From the NCBI RefSeq assembly GCF_008329985.2, contig NZ_CP038437.2, positions 992,001 to 1,056,000 of the forward strand: 64,000 nucleotides of DNA. Direction: 5' to 3'. Shown in pieces: positions 18,554-29,044 of this stretch. This stretch comes from Halomonas binhaiensis (GTDB lineage Bacteria; Pseudomonadota; Gammaproteobacteria; Pseudomonadales; Halomonadaceae). Position 1 is the stretch's first letter, and every line of letters starts with the position of its first letter. The translations under genes and the position numbers were made by a program. The notes beneath the pieces were generated by a model, which had not been told where the DNA came from, did no database searches, and was given only the letters and a program-made list of their open reading frames with translations.

Positions 18554-19341
18554 TGATTGAAATGTGGCTCAGCTATTTTGGGGTGGGCATCGCTGGTGGC
18601 ATTCTGGCCGGGCTTTATGGCATAGGGGGAGGGATGGTCATTGTCCCCAGCCTGATGGCAGTCTTCGCCGTTCAACAAGTGTCTCCTGAAGTCGCCATGC
18701 ATCTGGCAGTGGGTACTTCCCTGGCGACCATCAGCATTACCGGGATTTCATCGACCTGGGGCCATGTGCGCCGTGGAAGTGTACGCCGTGACTGGCTGAT
18801 GGCCTTGCTGCCAGGACTGGTCATCGGCGCCGTCCTGGGGGTGTTCGTTGCTGGAGCACTATCCGGTGGGCGGCTCGGTATGCTGTTTGGCATCTTCCTT
18901 CTGTTGGTAGCAATGCGCCTGGTGCTTGGCCGATCCACACCGGCTAACCGCACTTCACCCAGCTCACCGAAAATGATCACCGCCGGAGCGGTGATCGGTA
19001 GTGTATCGGCATTGTTCGGTATCGGCGGCGGAACGCTTAATGTTCCCTGGTTGTTGCGTTGCGGTGCCAGCATGACCCAGGCCGTGGGAACTTCTGCTGC
19101 CTGCGGGCTTCCTATTGCGGTGGTTGGGGCAGTGACCTTCATCATCACCGGCTGGGGCAATGCGCAATTGCCGCCAGGAGCGATAGGTTTCGTCATGTTG
19201 CCTGCCTTCATTGGCATCGTCGTGACCAGTGTGCCCAGTGCTCGGGTTGGAGTAATGCTGGCTCACCGGCTGCCGTCACGAGTACTCAAGCTTTCCTTTG
19301 CCGTGCTGCTGACAGTAGTAGGGCTGGGGTTCTTGATCTAG
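18553..19341 (+). CDS. TSUP family (TauE/SafE) membrane permease
   Basis: About 262 residues with eight or so hydrophobic helices and the duplicated Gly-rich motifs GLYGIGGGMVIVP and ALFGIGGGTLNVP, typical of TSUP transporters. Family members export sulfite, sulfoacetate or other small organic anions; the substrate here is unknown. The ATG at 18553 overlaps the stop of the REC protein, so the two are coupled, which hints that the receiver protein may relate to this transport function. A TTG at 18550 is an alternative start. Confidence 0.88.
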   Translation: MIEMWLSYFGVGIAGGILAGLYGIGGGMVIVPSLMAVFAVQQVSPEVAMHLAVGTSLATISITGISSTWGHVRRGSVRRDWLMALLPGLVIGAVLGVFVAGALSGGRLGMLFGIFLLLVAMRLVLGRSTPANRTSPSSPKMITAGAVIGSVSALFGIGGGTLNVPWLLRCGASMTQAVGTSAACGLPIAVVGAVTFIITGWGNAQLPPGAIGFVMLPAFIGIVVTSVPSARVGVMLAHRLPSRVLKLSFAVLLTVVGLGFLI

Positions 19342-19369
19342 AACTGATTGATTCAGGGAAACGTTTTAT

Positions 19370-20161
19370 ATGCTCGCTTATCCGAATATCGACCCCGTTG
19401 CCATTGCCATTGGCCCGTTCAAGGTCCATTGGTATGGACTGATGTATGTGATCGGCTTCCTTGCTGCCTGGTGGCTGGGCACGCGTCGGGCCGAACGTAT
19501 CGGGCTCAAGCGGGACGATGTGGGAGATTTGCTGTTCTACGCTGCCATCGGGGTCGTCGGTGGCGGGCGCCTGGGCTATGCGCTGTTCTATGGTCTTGAG
19601 CAGTGGCTGACCGATCCTCTTTGGATCTTCAAGGTATGGGACGGCGGCATGAGCTTCCATGGCGGCCTGATCGGTGTACTGGTTGCGTCGCTATTGTTTG
19701 CCCGGCGTAAGGGGTTGGCCTTCTTCACCTTGACGGACTTCGTAGCGCCGCTGGTACCGGTGGGGCTAGGCGCAGGCCGTATCGGCAACTTCATCAACCA
19801 TGAACTGATGGGACGGACGACGGATCTGCCCTGGGGGATGGTGTTCCCGGGTACGGATGGCCAGCCGCGACACCCGTCGGCACTGTACGAGGCCGTTCTT
19901 GAAGGTCTGGTCCTGTTCCTGATCCTGTGGTTCGTCTCGGCTACTCCACGGCGTCGTGGTCTGGTGTCGGGCCTGTTCCTGGTCTGTTATGGCGCTTTCC
20001 GCTTCTCGGTGGAGTTTGTGCGTCAGCCGGACCCGCAACTGGGGTTCATCGCTCTGGGCTGGGTCACCATGGGAATGCTGTTGAGCCTGCCGATGATCGT
20101 TGCCGGTATTGTGCTGATCCTTTGGTCGCGCAGTAAACCTGTGGATGCCAAGATAGCTTGA
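19370..20161 (+). CDS. lgt: Prolipoprotein diacylglyceryl transferase
   Basis: Lgt moves diacylglycerol from phosphatidylglycerol to the lipobox cysteine of prolipoproteins in the inner membrane. The 263 residues contain seven hydrophobic segments, the conserved MSFHGGLIG and the Lgt signature [14 protein letters not shown]. It comes before thyA and folA, a common order in pseudomonads and Halomonas. Confidence 0.95.
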   Translation: MLAYPNIDPVAIAIGPFKVHWYGLMYVIGFLAAWWLGTRRAERIGLKRDDVGDLLFYAAIGVVGGGRLGYALFYGLEQWLTDPLWIFKVWDGGMSFHGGLIGVLVASLLFARRKGLAFFTLTDFVAPLVPVGLGAGRIGNFINHELMGRTTDLPWGMVFPGTDGQPRHPSALYEAVLEGLVLFLILWFVSATPRRRGLVSGLFLVCYGAFRFSVEFVRQPDPQLGFIALGWVTMGMLLSLPMIVAGIVLILWSRSKPVDAKIA

Positions 20162-20239
20162 TAGGACATTCACATTCATGTTGAGTGGGGCATGGTAGAA
20201 TCCTGCCCCATTTTCGAGAGACTGAACGAGAGTTGGCCC

Positions 20240-21094
20240 ATGTCGTCTGATGTTATGCCGTCTGCACCGTCCCCCCAACCAGCCGAACTGCCCCCGCTGG
20301 AGCAGCCATATCTGGATCTGATGCGTGAAGTGCTGGAGCATGGCGTCGAGCGCGATGATCGCACAGGGGTTGGCACGCGCTCGATCTTCGGCCATCAGAT
20401 GCGCTTTGACTTGGCACGTGGGTTCCCCCTGTTGACCACCAAGAAACTCCATCTGCGTTCTATCATCCATGAACTGCTGTGGTTCCTGAAAGGCGATACT
20501 AATATCGCCTATCTCAAGGAACATGGCGTCAGGATCTGGGACGAGTGGGCCGACGAGAATGGCGATCTCGGGCCTGTCTATGGCTACCAGTGGCGCAGTT
20601 GGCCGGATCCGAAAGGCGGGCAGGTGGATCAAATCCAGAAACTGCTCGACCAGTTGCAAAACAATCCCCAGTCCCGGCGCTTGATTGTCTCTGCCTGGAA
20701 CCCAGCGCTGGTGGATGACATGGCCTTGCCGCCGTGCCATTGTCTGTTTCAGTTCTATGTGGCCAACGGCAAGTTGTCCTGCCAGCTCTATCAGCGCAGT
20801 GCCGATATCTTTCTCGGCGTGCCGTTCAATATTGCCAGCTATGCACTGCTTACCATGATGCTGGCTCAGGTCGCAGGACTGGAGCCTGGAGATTTCGTGC
20901 ATACTCTGGGGGATGCACATCTCTACCTGAACCATTTGCCGCAGGCCGAACTGCAGTTGACCAGAGAGCCCCGTCCGGCACCGCGCCTGGTGCTCGATCC
21001 TGCGGTCGACAACCTGTTCGATTTCCGTTTCGAGCATATTGCTATCGAGGATTATGACCCGCATCCGCATATCAAGGCGGAGGTGGCAGTATGA
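20240..21094 (+). CDS. thyA: Thymidylate synthase
   Basis: Converts dUMP and methylenetetrahydrofolate to dTMP and dihydrofolate. The 284-residue form (ATG 20240, GAGAG six bases upstream) contains the catalytic Cys166 in [13 protein letters not shown] and the dUMP-binding [12 protein letters not shown]. An in-frame ATG at 20192 would add 16 residues but has a poor ribosome site. Compared with E. coli ThyA there is an extra N-terminal Pro/Ser-rich stretch of about 20 residues. The last bases overlap folA (ATGA), coupling it to the enzyme that recycles its dihydrofolate product. Confidence 0.94.
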   Translation: MSSDVMPSAPSPQPAELPPLEQPYLDLMREVLEHGVERDDRTGVGTRSIFGHQMRFDLARGFPLLTTKKLHLRSIIHELLWFLKGDTNIAYLKEHGVRIWDEWADENGDLGPVYGYQWRSWPDPKGGQVDQIQKLLDQLQNNPQSRRLIVSAWNPALVDDMALPPCHCLFQFYVANGKLSCQLYQRSADIFLGVPFNIASYALLTMMLAQVAGLEPGDFVHTLGDAHLYLNHLPQAELQLTREPRPAPRLVLDPAVDNLFDFRFEHIAIEDYDPHPHIKAEVAV

Positions 21095-21633
21095 GCCGTG
21101 ACTTGAAGGGTCTGGATACCTTCGTGCCGGTGGCCATGATCGCGGCCATGTCGCGCAACCGTATCATCGGCGTGGATAACCAACTGCCATGGTATTTGCC
21201 CGAGGATCTCAAGTTCTTCAAGCGCATGACTCAGGCCAAGCCCCTGGTCATGGGGCGCAAGACCTACGAGTCCATTGGCAGACCGTTGCCGAATCGGCTT
21301 AATATCGTGGTAACGCGTGACGAGTCGTTCGAGCATCCCGGTGTGCGGGTCTGCCATGATCTGGTCAGTGCCATCGAACTGGCAGACCATCAGGCCATGC
21401 TGGATGGAGCTGAAGAAATCATGATCATGGGAGGGGCTCAGATCTATGCCCAGGCCATGTCCGTCGCTTCTCGGCTATATATCACCGAGGTGGAGCTGGA
21501 CATCGAAGGCGATGCCTCTTTCCCTGAAATTGAGCCCGATGTATGGCATGAAGTGGAGAGCCATGCTGGTTCGCCCACAGCAGGCCAGCCGAACTATCGC
21601 TTCGTTCAGTATCAGCGTAATGAAGAGCGCTAG
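21091..21633 (+). CDS. folA: Dihydrofolate reductase
   Basis: NADPH-dependent reduction of dihydrofolate; target of trimethoprim. The 180 residues show the substrate loop [22 protein letters not shown] and the NADPH site [15 protein letters not shown]. The ATG overlaps the thyA stop by four bases. The protein has about 13 extra N-terminal residues relative to E. coli DHFR. Confidence 0.94.
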   Translation: MSRDLKGLDTFVPVAMIAAMSRNRIIGVDNQLPWYLPEDLKFFKRMTQAKPLVMGRKTYESIGRPLPNRLNIVVTRDESFEHPGVRVCHDLVSAIELADHQAMLDGAEEIMIMGGAQIYAQAMSVASRLYITEVELDIEGDASFPEIEPDVWHEVESHAGSPTAGQPNYRFVQYQRNEER

Positions 21634-21638
21634 TAGGC

Positions 21639-21680
21639 AAGCGTTATAGGTAAGCGTTAATAGATAGCAGGCAAGCAAAT
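21639..21680. repeat. Degenerate repeats after folA
   Basis: The element AAGCGTTA recurs at 21639 and 21652, with a weaker AAGCAAAT at 21673. Together they form a short degenerate array just after the folA stop. No terminator hairpin is evident here. Confidence 0.45.
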
Positions 21681-21819
21681 AAGAAAGTCATTGGAAGTCA
21701 GTCATTAACGTACTGACATGAGCGTCGCAGGGTAGCGACAATTGCCACGGCGCACGGCCTGGCACAGACTGATGCGATAAGGTTGCCAAGAGATGGCAGT
21801 GAGCCAGGAGGGAGACGAC

Positions 21820-23337
21820 GTGATCCAGACACACGCAGAGCACCCGTTGGATGCGCTCGAGCAACGTACGGCGACGCTACTGGACGGACTGCGTGAAGGG
21901 CGTAAGCGGCAATCCCGACTCGAGGCGGAGCGAGATGGCCTTGCCCAGGAACGCGACGCACTGGTCGTTGAGCGCGATGTATTGGCTGCAGAACGTGATG
22001 GCCTGGTTCAGGAGCGCGATGCACTGGTCGCTGGACGAGATACGCTGGCGGCCGAGCGTGATGCCCTGGTCGCTGGACGAGATACACTGGCGGCCGAGCG
22101 TGATGCTTTGGTCCAGGAGCGTGACGCACTGTCTCGTCAACAAGTGTCTCTCCAGGCACAGGTGGCTGAGTTGAGCCAGAACCAGGACGCGGTCTCGGTA
22201 CGTATTGCCGAGCTCGAAGCCGAGCTGGCTGAAACTCAGGCACAACGTCAGGCACTGTTCGAGGAAAACAGTGAACTGGCGGAAGAGAACAGAGAGCTCG
22301 ATGAGCAGAATCGTGAACTTGAAGCCCATAACGCTCGTCTGCGTGAGCGGGCAGAGCACCCTGAAACTGCCTCGTCAGGAACACCGCTGTTTTCTCCTCC
22401 AGTGCGCCGGGCTCAGGGACTGGCAGCATTGATGCAGCATCGTCCACGTCATCATGTCGACGATTCGCGCCAGGAAGGCCAAAGCGAACAAGCCCCGCAG
22501 GCAGAGTCCCCGCAGGAAGCAGCATCGTCATCAGTGCCGGCTGCATCTTCCGCTCCCCAGCCCGCCATGCCATCCAGCAGTGTTGAAGTTCCTTCAGCCG
22601 CAGCGCAAAGCGACATAATAGAAGCGCAAGGCAACATAGAAGCGCTAGGCGGAGTGGAAGCCCAGAGCGTAAAAGAAGAGCAAAGCGACAAGGAAGCTGG
22701 AAGCCAGGCGGATCTGCCTATCGACAAGGCTCCATCTCCCCAGTCATTGCTTGAAGAATGGTACAAGCGCTACGACCAGACTTTCTTCAAGGGCCACACG
22801 CGTCCCTTGAAAATTGGTATTCATGAGGATCTGGCTCAGCGTGAACCCTGGCCGGAGAAACTGGTGCGCCGGGCGCTGGCCTGTTATGTGAACCTGCCGC
22901 GTTATCTCAAGTCCGTGCGTGAAGGTGCCGATCGCATCGATCTTGATGGGGCAGTCGACGGCAAAGTGGATGCCCAGGCTGCCGAGCATGCCAAGCGCAA
23001 GCTCGATCGCCTCCAGTCAGAGCGTCGCAAGAACAGCTCTTCCCACCCTGCTTCCCGTCGCCGGGGAGAGAAGTCCGCCCAGCAAGCGCAGTCTGAGAAT
23101 AAGCAGCAGGCGCCGTCTGAAAAAGGGCAAGGGGCATCCCGACAGCATGCCAAGGATGAGTCCAGGGTCCACAAGGCGCCGTCGTCTCAGCAATCAGCGC
23201 AAAAACCAGGCGGCAAGTCACCCAAGTCCTTGCCTTACACTGATCCAGCACAGAATGTGTCAGAGCAGGACCTGTCTCCCGAGCAGCGTATGCAACTGAA
23301 GCTGGATGCTTTGATGGCGCGCCATAACGCTCGTTGA
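21820..23337 (+). CDS. ProQ/FinO RNA chaperone with long coiled coil
   Basis: The ProQ/FinO domain lies at about residues 305-405 (HTRPLKIGIHEDLAQREPW, then YLKSVREGADRIDLDGAVDG). Before it come a coiled coil of about 180 residues built from ERDALV-type heptads and a Gln/Ser/Glu-rich linker; after it comes a 100-residue Lys/Gln/Ser-rich tail ending KLDALMARHNAR. At 505 residues it is at least twice the length of typical ProQ. GTG 21820 is preferred because AGGAGGGA lies six bases upstream; ATG 21793 is the alternative. The domain binds structured sRNA and mRNA ends; the coiled coil probably multimerises it (inference). Confidence 0.87.
   Translation: MIQTHAEHPLDALEQRTATLLDGLREGRKRQSRLEAERDGLAQERDALVVERDVLAAERDGLVQERDALVAGRDTLAAERDALVAGRDTLAAERDALVQERDALSRQQVSLQAQVAELSQNQDAVSVRIAELEAELAETQAQRQALFEENSELAEENRELDEQNRELEAHNARLRERAEHPETASSGTPLFSPPVRRAQGLAALMQHRPRHHVDDSRQEGQSEQAPQAESPQEAASSSVPAASSAPQPAMPSSSVEVPSAAAQSDIIEAQGNIEALGGVEAQSVKEEQSDKEAGSQADLPIDKAPSPQSLLEEWYKRYDQTFFKGHTRPLKIGIHEDLAQREPWPEKLVRRALACYVNLPRYLKSVREGADRIDLDGAVDGKVDAQAAEHAKRKLDRLQSERRKNSSSHPASRRRGEKSAQQAQSENKQQAPSEKGQGASRQHAKDESRVHKAPSSQQSAQKPGGKSPKSLPYTDPAQNVSEQDLSPEQRMQLKLDALMARHNAR
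22015..22130. repeat. 42-bp repeats encoding coiled-coil heptads
   Basis: Near-identical 42-bp units (14 residues, two heptads) follow one another in the coiled-coil part of the ProQ gene, with shorter ERDGLV/ERDALV units on either side. The copies differ at only a few bases, indicating recent expansion. Confidence 0.75.
22621..22692. repeat. Four 18-bp repeats in the ProQ linker
   Basis: Units at 22621-22638, 22639-22656, 22657-22674 and 22675-22692 each begin GAAGCGCAAGGC or a near variant, and encode a degenerate EAQGNI hexapeptide. They lie in the disordered linker before the ProQ domain. Confidence 0.7.
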
Positions 23338-23387
23338 GCCAGCAGCATTGTCAGATATTGATCTTCGTCGGCTGAAATCTGCTCAGG

Positions 23388-23432
23388 CCATGCTTTCAAT
23401 GATCTCTGGAAAAGCGATCACTGAAAGCATGG
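23388..23432 (+). terminator. Hairpin after the ProQ-domain gene
   Basis: Arms at 23388-23404 and 23416-23432 pair over 17 positions with one mismatch around an 11-base loop. It lies 50 bases after the gene's stop. There is no T run, so it may be an RNA 3'-end stabiliser or a Rho-assisted end. Confidence 0.5.
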
Positions 23433-23477
23433 ATCTCAAGCGCCATGGCTTTCCAAGAGCACTATTCTCAATATCCT

Positions 23478-23603
23478 GATTCTCAAAAGCTCGTTCTCAA
23501 AAGCTCGTTCTCAAAATCATGTCCCCAAGAACATATCGCTAAAAACATAGCCCCAAGAATATCGCCCAAGAACATGGCTCCCGAAACATTGTCCGCAAGA
23601 GCA
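23478..23603. repeat. Nine-unit 14-bp degenerate tandem array
   Basis: Successive units of about 14 bp (boundaries near 23492, 23506, 23520, 23534, 23548, 23562, 23575, 23589) drift from GATTCTCAAAAGCT to TGTCCCCAAGAACA-like forms. Neighbouring units are more alike than distant ones, as expected from stepwise duplication followed by decay. Confidence 0.7.
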
Positions 23604-24154
23604 TGACCTTCAATAAAGTGGCCATGAAATGAGCCTTTTCTATCGGTCTGGATTCAACTTATTTTGGTTTTGGTAAGGGAATGGCCATTGTCATACTTTA
23701 GCGACTTGAAAGCGTCATGTAGCCGGGGCATGATGTAAGCGCTCATTGTGGCTTGGGCATTCAGAAGGCCTGCCAGCCTGCTCTGGATGCTGGGGACGTA
23801 AACGAACGATGTTCGCGTATGTTTGCCGCTGCTACCATCGCTGAAACCGCATCAATTCGGTTTTCGCGGGGATTTGGTACCGAGTTCAGGGGCTGCATGA
23901 AGGAAAACAGTGTTTTTTTCTTGTTGCGCTCCCGGAAATCCCGGTATATGGTTGCCCTTGCGAGCATTGGACTATAACAAGGCTTCGCCGTTGTCAGGCT
24001 CGCGCCTCGACTCCCGTGAGGGACTCGGGCCAGAACGAGCCGACACAAGATCGGCAAGCCAAAGCTGCCCTGGCTGGGCATGAAGCGGAATCACCGCCAT
24101 CGGCCAAGTGCAGCATCGATCGAAACAGCAAGCTAGTCATAAAGGAACTCAGCA

Positions 24155-25306
24155 ATGAAAAAGACACTGTTAGCGACTGCCATCGCTGGTGCTGCTGCCT
24201 TCGCTGCCGCTGGCGCCCAGGCTGCTACCGTCTACAACCAGGACGGCACCAAGCTCGACATCTACGGCAACGTCCAGTTGGCCTATGGTTCTATCAAGGA
24301 CGACACTGGCGAGCGTAAAGACGAAATCTTCGATAACGGTTCTACCTTTGGTTTCGCTGCCGAGCACCAGATCTACAACGGTCTGACCGGCTACGCCAAG
24401 ATCGAATTCGACGATTTCAGCGCTGACGAGATGAAGATTGCCGGCCGTGACAAGGGCGACACTGCCTACCTCGGTCTGAAGGGTAACTTCGGTGACGCTC
24501 GCCTGGGTTCATACGACTCCCTGCTGGACGACTGGATTCAGGATCCGCTGGGCAATAACGAATACTTCGATCCGTCCGACTCCAATGGCTTCAAGGGCTT
24601 CCCGGACGATGACGACGTTGACTTCCCTGAGCAGTATGGCGATCCGGAAGGCGACAAGCTGACTTACACCTCTCCGGTGTGGGGTGGCTTCCAGTTCGCT
24701 CTCGGTACTCAGTACAAGGGCGATGCAGAAGAAGAGAATCTGTCTGATTCCGGCCAGGCTTCCTTCTTCGGTGGTATGAAGTACACCATCGGCGGCTTCA
24801 CTGTTGCCGGTGTCTATGACGACCTGGGTATCTATGAAGTTGATTCAGGCCGCTTCGTTGTTGGTCAGGATGCCAACGGCAACGATGTCTACAACGACAA
24901 CACTGACCTGGGCGACCAGTACGGTGTGAACTTCTCCTACCAGTGGGATAGTCTGGTAGTGGCAGTCAAGTACGAGCGTTTCGAGTCTGATAGCGACTAC
25001 TACCTGGATGCCGATTACTACGGTATCGGTGCTCGCTACGGCTACGGCAACGGCATGGGCGACATCTACGGTTCCTACCAGTATGTCGATTACGGCGGTT
25101 CCGGCTTCACCGATCGTCTCAGCACTCTGAACTGCGACGTGCGTGATCGTGACGGATGTGACGACAACGACAGCCGTAACGAGATCGTTGCCGGTATGAC
25201 CTACAACATCTCCGACGCCATGTACACCTGGGTCGAAGGTGCATGGTATGACCGCGATAACAATGCTGGCGACGGCTATGCAGTGGGTGTTACCTACCTG
25301 TTCTAA
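24155..25306 (+). CDS. Gram-negative general porin
   Basis: A 383-residue outer-membrane porin with signal peptide MKKTLLATAIAGAAAFAAAG cleaved after AQA, an N-terminal strand TKLDIYGNVQLAY, alternating aromatic beta strands, Asp/Glu-rich loops suited to saline conditions, and the terminal motif GVTYLF, whose final Phe is the BAM recognition signal. AAAGGA precedes the ATG. It resembles the trimeric 16-strand OmpC-like porins of Halomonas. Codon use is strongly biased, as for an abundant protein. It ends in two hairpins. Confidence 0.93.
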   Translation: MKKTLLATAIAGAAAFAAAGAQAATVYNQDGTKLDIYGNVQLAYGSIKDDTGERKDEIFDNGSTFGFAAEHQIYNGLTGYAKIEFDDFSADEMKIAGRDKGDTAYLGLKGNFGDARLGSYDSLLDDWIQDPLGNNEYFDPSDSNGFKGFPDDDDVDFPEQYGDPEGDKLTYTSPVWGGFQFALGTQYKGDAEEENLSDSGQASFFGGMKYTIGGFTVAGVYDDLGIYEVDSGRFVVGQDANGNDVYNDNTDLGDQYGVNFSYQWDSLVVAVKYERFESDSDYYLDADYYGIGARYGYGNGMGDIYGSYQYVDYGGSGFTDRLSTLNCDVRDRDGCDDNDSRNEIVAGMTYNISDAMYTWVEGAWYDRDNNAGDGYAVGVTYLF

Positions 25307-25323
25307 GCCTTGCGGCATACAAG

Positions 25324-25356
25324 CCCGTCATCGGTTGATTTTGTCATGACGGGTTT
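25324..25356 (+). terminator. First stem-loop after porin
   Basis: An 8-bp stem (25324-25331 with 25346-25353) around a 14-base loop, followed by TTT. Weaker than the second hairpin and possibly an mRNA 3'-end stabiliser. Confidence 0.5.
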
Positions 25357-25385
25357 GACCCCATAGCTTCGGAAAGCTATAAACG

Positions 25386-25413
25386 AAAGCCGATCCTCCG
25401 GGGTCGGCTTTTT
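25386..25413 (+). terminator. Rho-independent terminator of porin
   Basis: An 11-bp stem (25386-25396 with 25401-25411, one G-T pair) around TCCG is followed directly by TTTTT. It separates the porin from the next gene. Confidence 0.88.
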
Positions 25414-25457
25414 CTGTTTCATGTTTTGTTTACCCCCAGCCAGGCAAGTGAGGATCC

Positions 25458-26530
25458 ATGAATAAGTTCACCGTTCCTGTGGCGTTGCTGGCGCTTGGTG
25501 CCACCTGCTTTAGTGCAGTTGCCCTCGCCGAGGATGACAGCGCAGTGCAGCAGCGATTCCGCGAGCAGGGGAAAGCATTCGATTTGTCGAAGTATTTGCA
25601 GGGTGAGAATGATGCCCGGAGTCGCAGCTTCACTTTCGGATCTCCCCATGCCCATGATTTCACCGTCAAGAGTGCCGGAGTCTATCGTTTCGAGAGCAAG
25701 GTCGCGCCGGGCTATGCCGATAACTATCGCATTGAAGCGGTGCTGATGGATGCTCAGGGACAGGTCATTGCCCGTGATGAGGGCAATGGTAATAGCGGTG
25801 GCCTGAAACTCGAGCACCCTCTGGAGCCCGGCGAGTACACGTTGCAGGTGCAGGCCAACCGTGGTATCGTGAAGGCAATACCAACGCCTTTGTGCGTGGT
25901 GGTGCGGTTGCGACCCTGGGCAGCGGCACTGCAGCAGCTGGTGGTACTACTGCTGGTAGCACGACAGCAACCAGTGCCGCGACAACGGGTACAAGTGCAG
26001 GAACGGGCGCTTCTACTGTTGGAACCACCACTTCCTCTGGTACTGGTGTGTCCAGCGGGGCTGCGGTAGCCGGTGGAGTGGCTGCGGGCACTGCTGCAGG
26101 TGTCGCCGCGGCGTCCTCCAGTACAGATGTTGCCGCTGAGGCAGCACCACAAGCGCCAGCCACCAGCACCCAGGCAGCAGCTCCAACTGCCAGCACAGCG
26201 CCGGATCAGGTACAGAGCATCACTACTGATGTGAAGATTCGTGCTCGTGGCGAGTTCCTGACCTTCGATGTGGCAGAGCCAAGCCAGGTGGTGATCACCA
26301 CTTCCACCTACCCGAGTGGGGACGAAGAGACCTATCGTCTGGTTCTGGAAGTGGTCGATGAGTCAGGCCAGGTCGTGGCGGAAGGTGCCGGCAAGGCGGG
26401 TAATGGCAATGCGGAAATCCGCGCCCAACTGGCTCCCGGGCGTTACAAGATCCAAGGTTATGGTCAGAAGTTCGGTAGTTCCCATAGTGGTCCGAACAAT
26501 TATGAGTTGAAGGTGGTACTGGATCAGTAA
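25458..26530 (+). pseudogene. Frameshifted secreted two-domain protein
   Basis: Two frames make one protein. The first (from ATG 25458, GAGG four bases upstream) has a signal peptide ending AVALA and a beta-sandwich resembling bacterial pre-peptidase domains (to about 25862). The second frame continues with EGNTNAFVRGGAVATLG, a Gly/Thr/Ser/Ala linker, and a second, similar domain ending NNYELKVVLDQ at 26530. Passing from the first to the second frame near 25860-25875 needs one extra base, so a 1-bp deletion (real or a sequencing error) is likely. There is no slippery heptamer at the junction. Function unknown; probably exported and ligand- or surface-binding. Confidence 0.78.
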
Positions 26531-26590
26531 GAGAAGTACTGCATGAGCAAGAAAAGTACTGCATGAGCAAGAAAAGTACTGCATGAGCAA
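26531..26590. repeat. Three 20-bp tandem repeats
   Basis: Units 26531-26550, 26551-26570 and 26571-26590 are identical except for one base in the first. They lie directly after the stop codon of the frameshifted gene and before the terminator. Confidence 0.9.
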
Positions 26591-26593
26591 GAA

Positions 26594-26619
26594 AAGGGCC
26601 GCCTCGATAGGCGGCCCTT
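26594..26619. terminator. Bidirectional terminator, secreted protein and katG
   Basis: A perfect 11-bp stem (26594-26604 with 26609-26619) with loop CGAT. On the plus strand it is followed by GCTTTT, on the minus strand by TTTTCTTG, so it can end both convergent transcripts. Confidence 0.9.
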
Positions 26620-26665
26620 GCTTTTGGTTCCTGTCTTTATGGCACTTGCTGCCGGCTTGAGAGGG

Positions 26666-28900
<2,235 letters not shown>

Positions 28901-28970
28901 CTAAGAAGACTGCTGGTATGAACAACATAGTTCGGCGTCAGGTTCGACGACAATGGATCCTCTCTATCCC

Positions 28971-29012
28971 TCTTATAGGTAGCTATTCGATCCTTCTTAT
29001 AGATAGCTATTC
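28971..29012 (-). promoter_or_regulatory. katG: Duplicated promoter-like segment upstream of katG
   Basis: Two 18-bp copies at 28971-28988 and 28995-29012 (one mismatch, 24 bp apart) read on the minus strand as GAATAGCTATCTATAAGA and its variant, each with a TATAAG -10-like box. They lie about 95-135 bp before katG. Either copy could be the katG promoter; an OxyR site is not obvious. Confidence 0.45.
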
Positions 29013-29044
29013 ACGCTACCCCACTGAATTCCTGTAGAAAGCTA

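Larger units (their letters stand above)
23338..24154. other. 817-bp gap between proQ-like gene and porin
   Basis: No credible protein gene lies here; the short frames lack ribosome sites. It contains a 17-bp imperfect hairpin (23388-23432), a nine-unit 14-bp degenerate array (23478-23603) and the presumed porin promoter and leader. A possible -10 box TATAAC (23973-23978), with a weak TTGCCC upstream, would give a 5' leader of about 170 bases. A small RNA in this gap cannot be excluded. Confidence 0.5.

Noticed and set aside
19766..21070. A 434-codon minus-strand open frame
   Set aside because: Antisense to lgt and thyA, whose own frames are full length and well conserved. The product has no family features.
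25850..25900. Programmed ribosomal frameshifting in the secreted two-domain gene
   Set aside because: No slippery heptamer and no obvious downstream structure; a simple 1-bp deletion explains the break.
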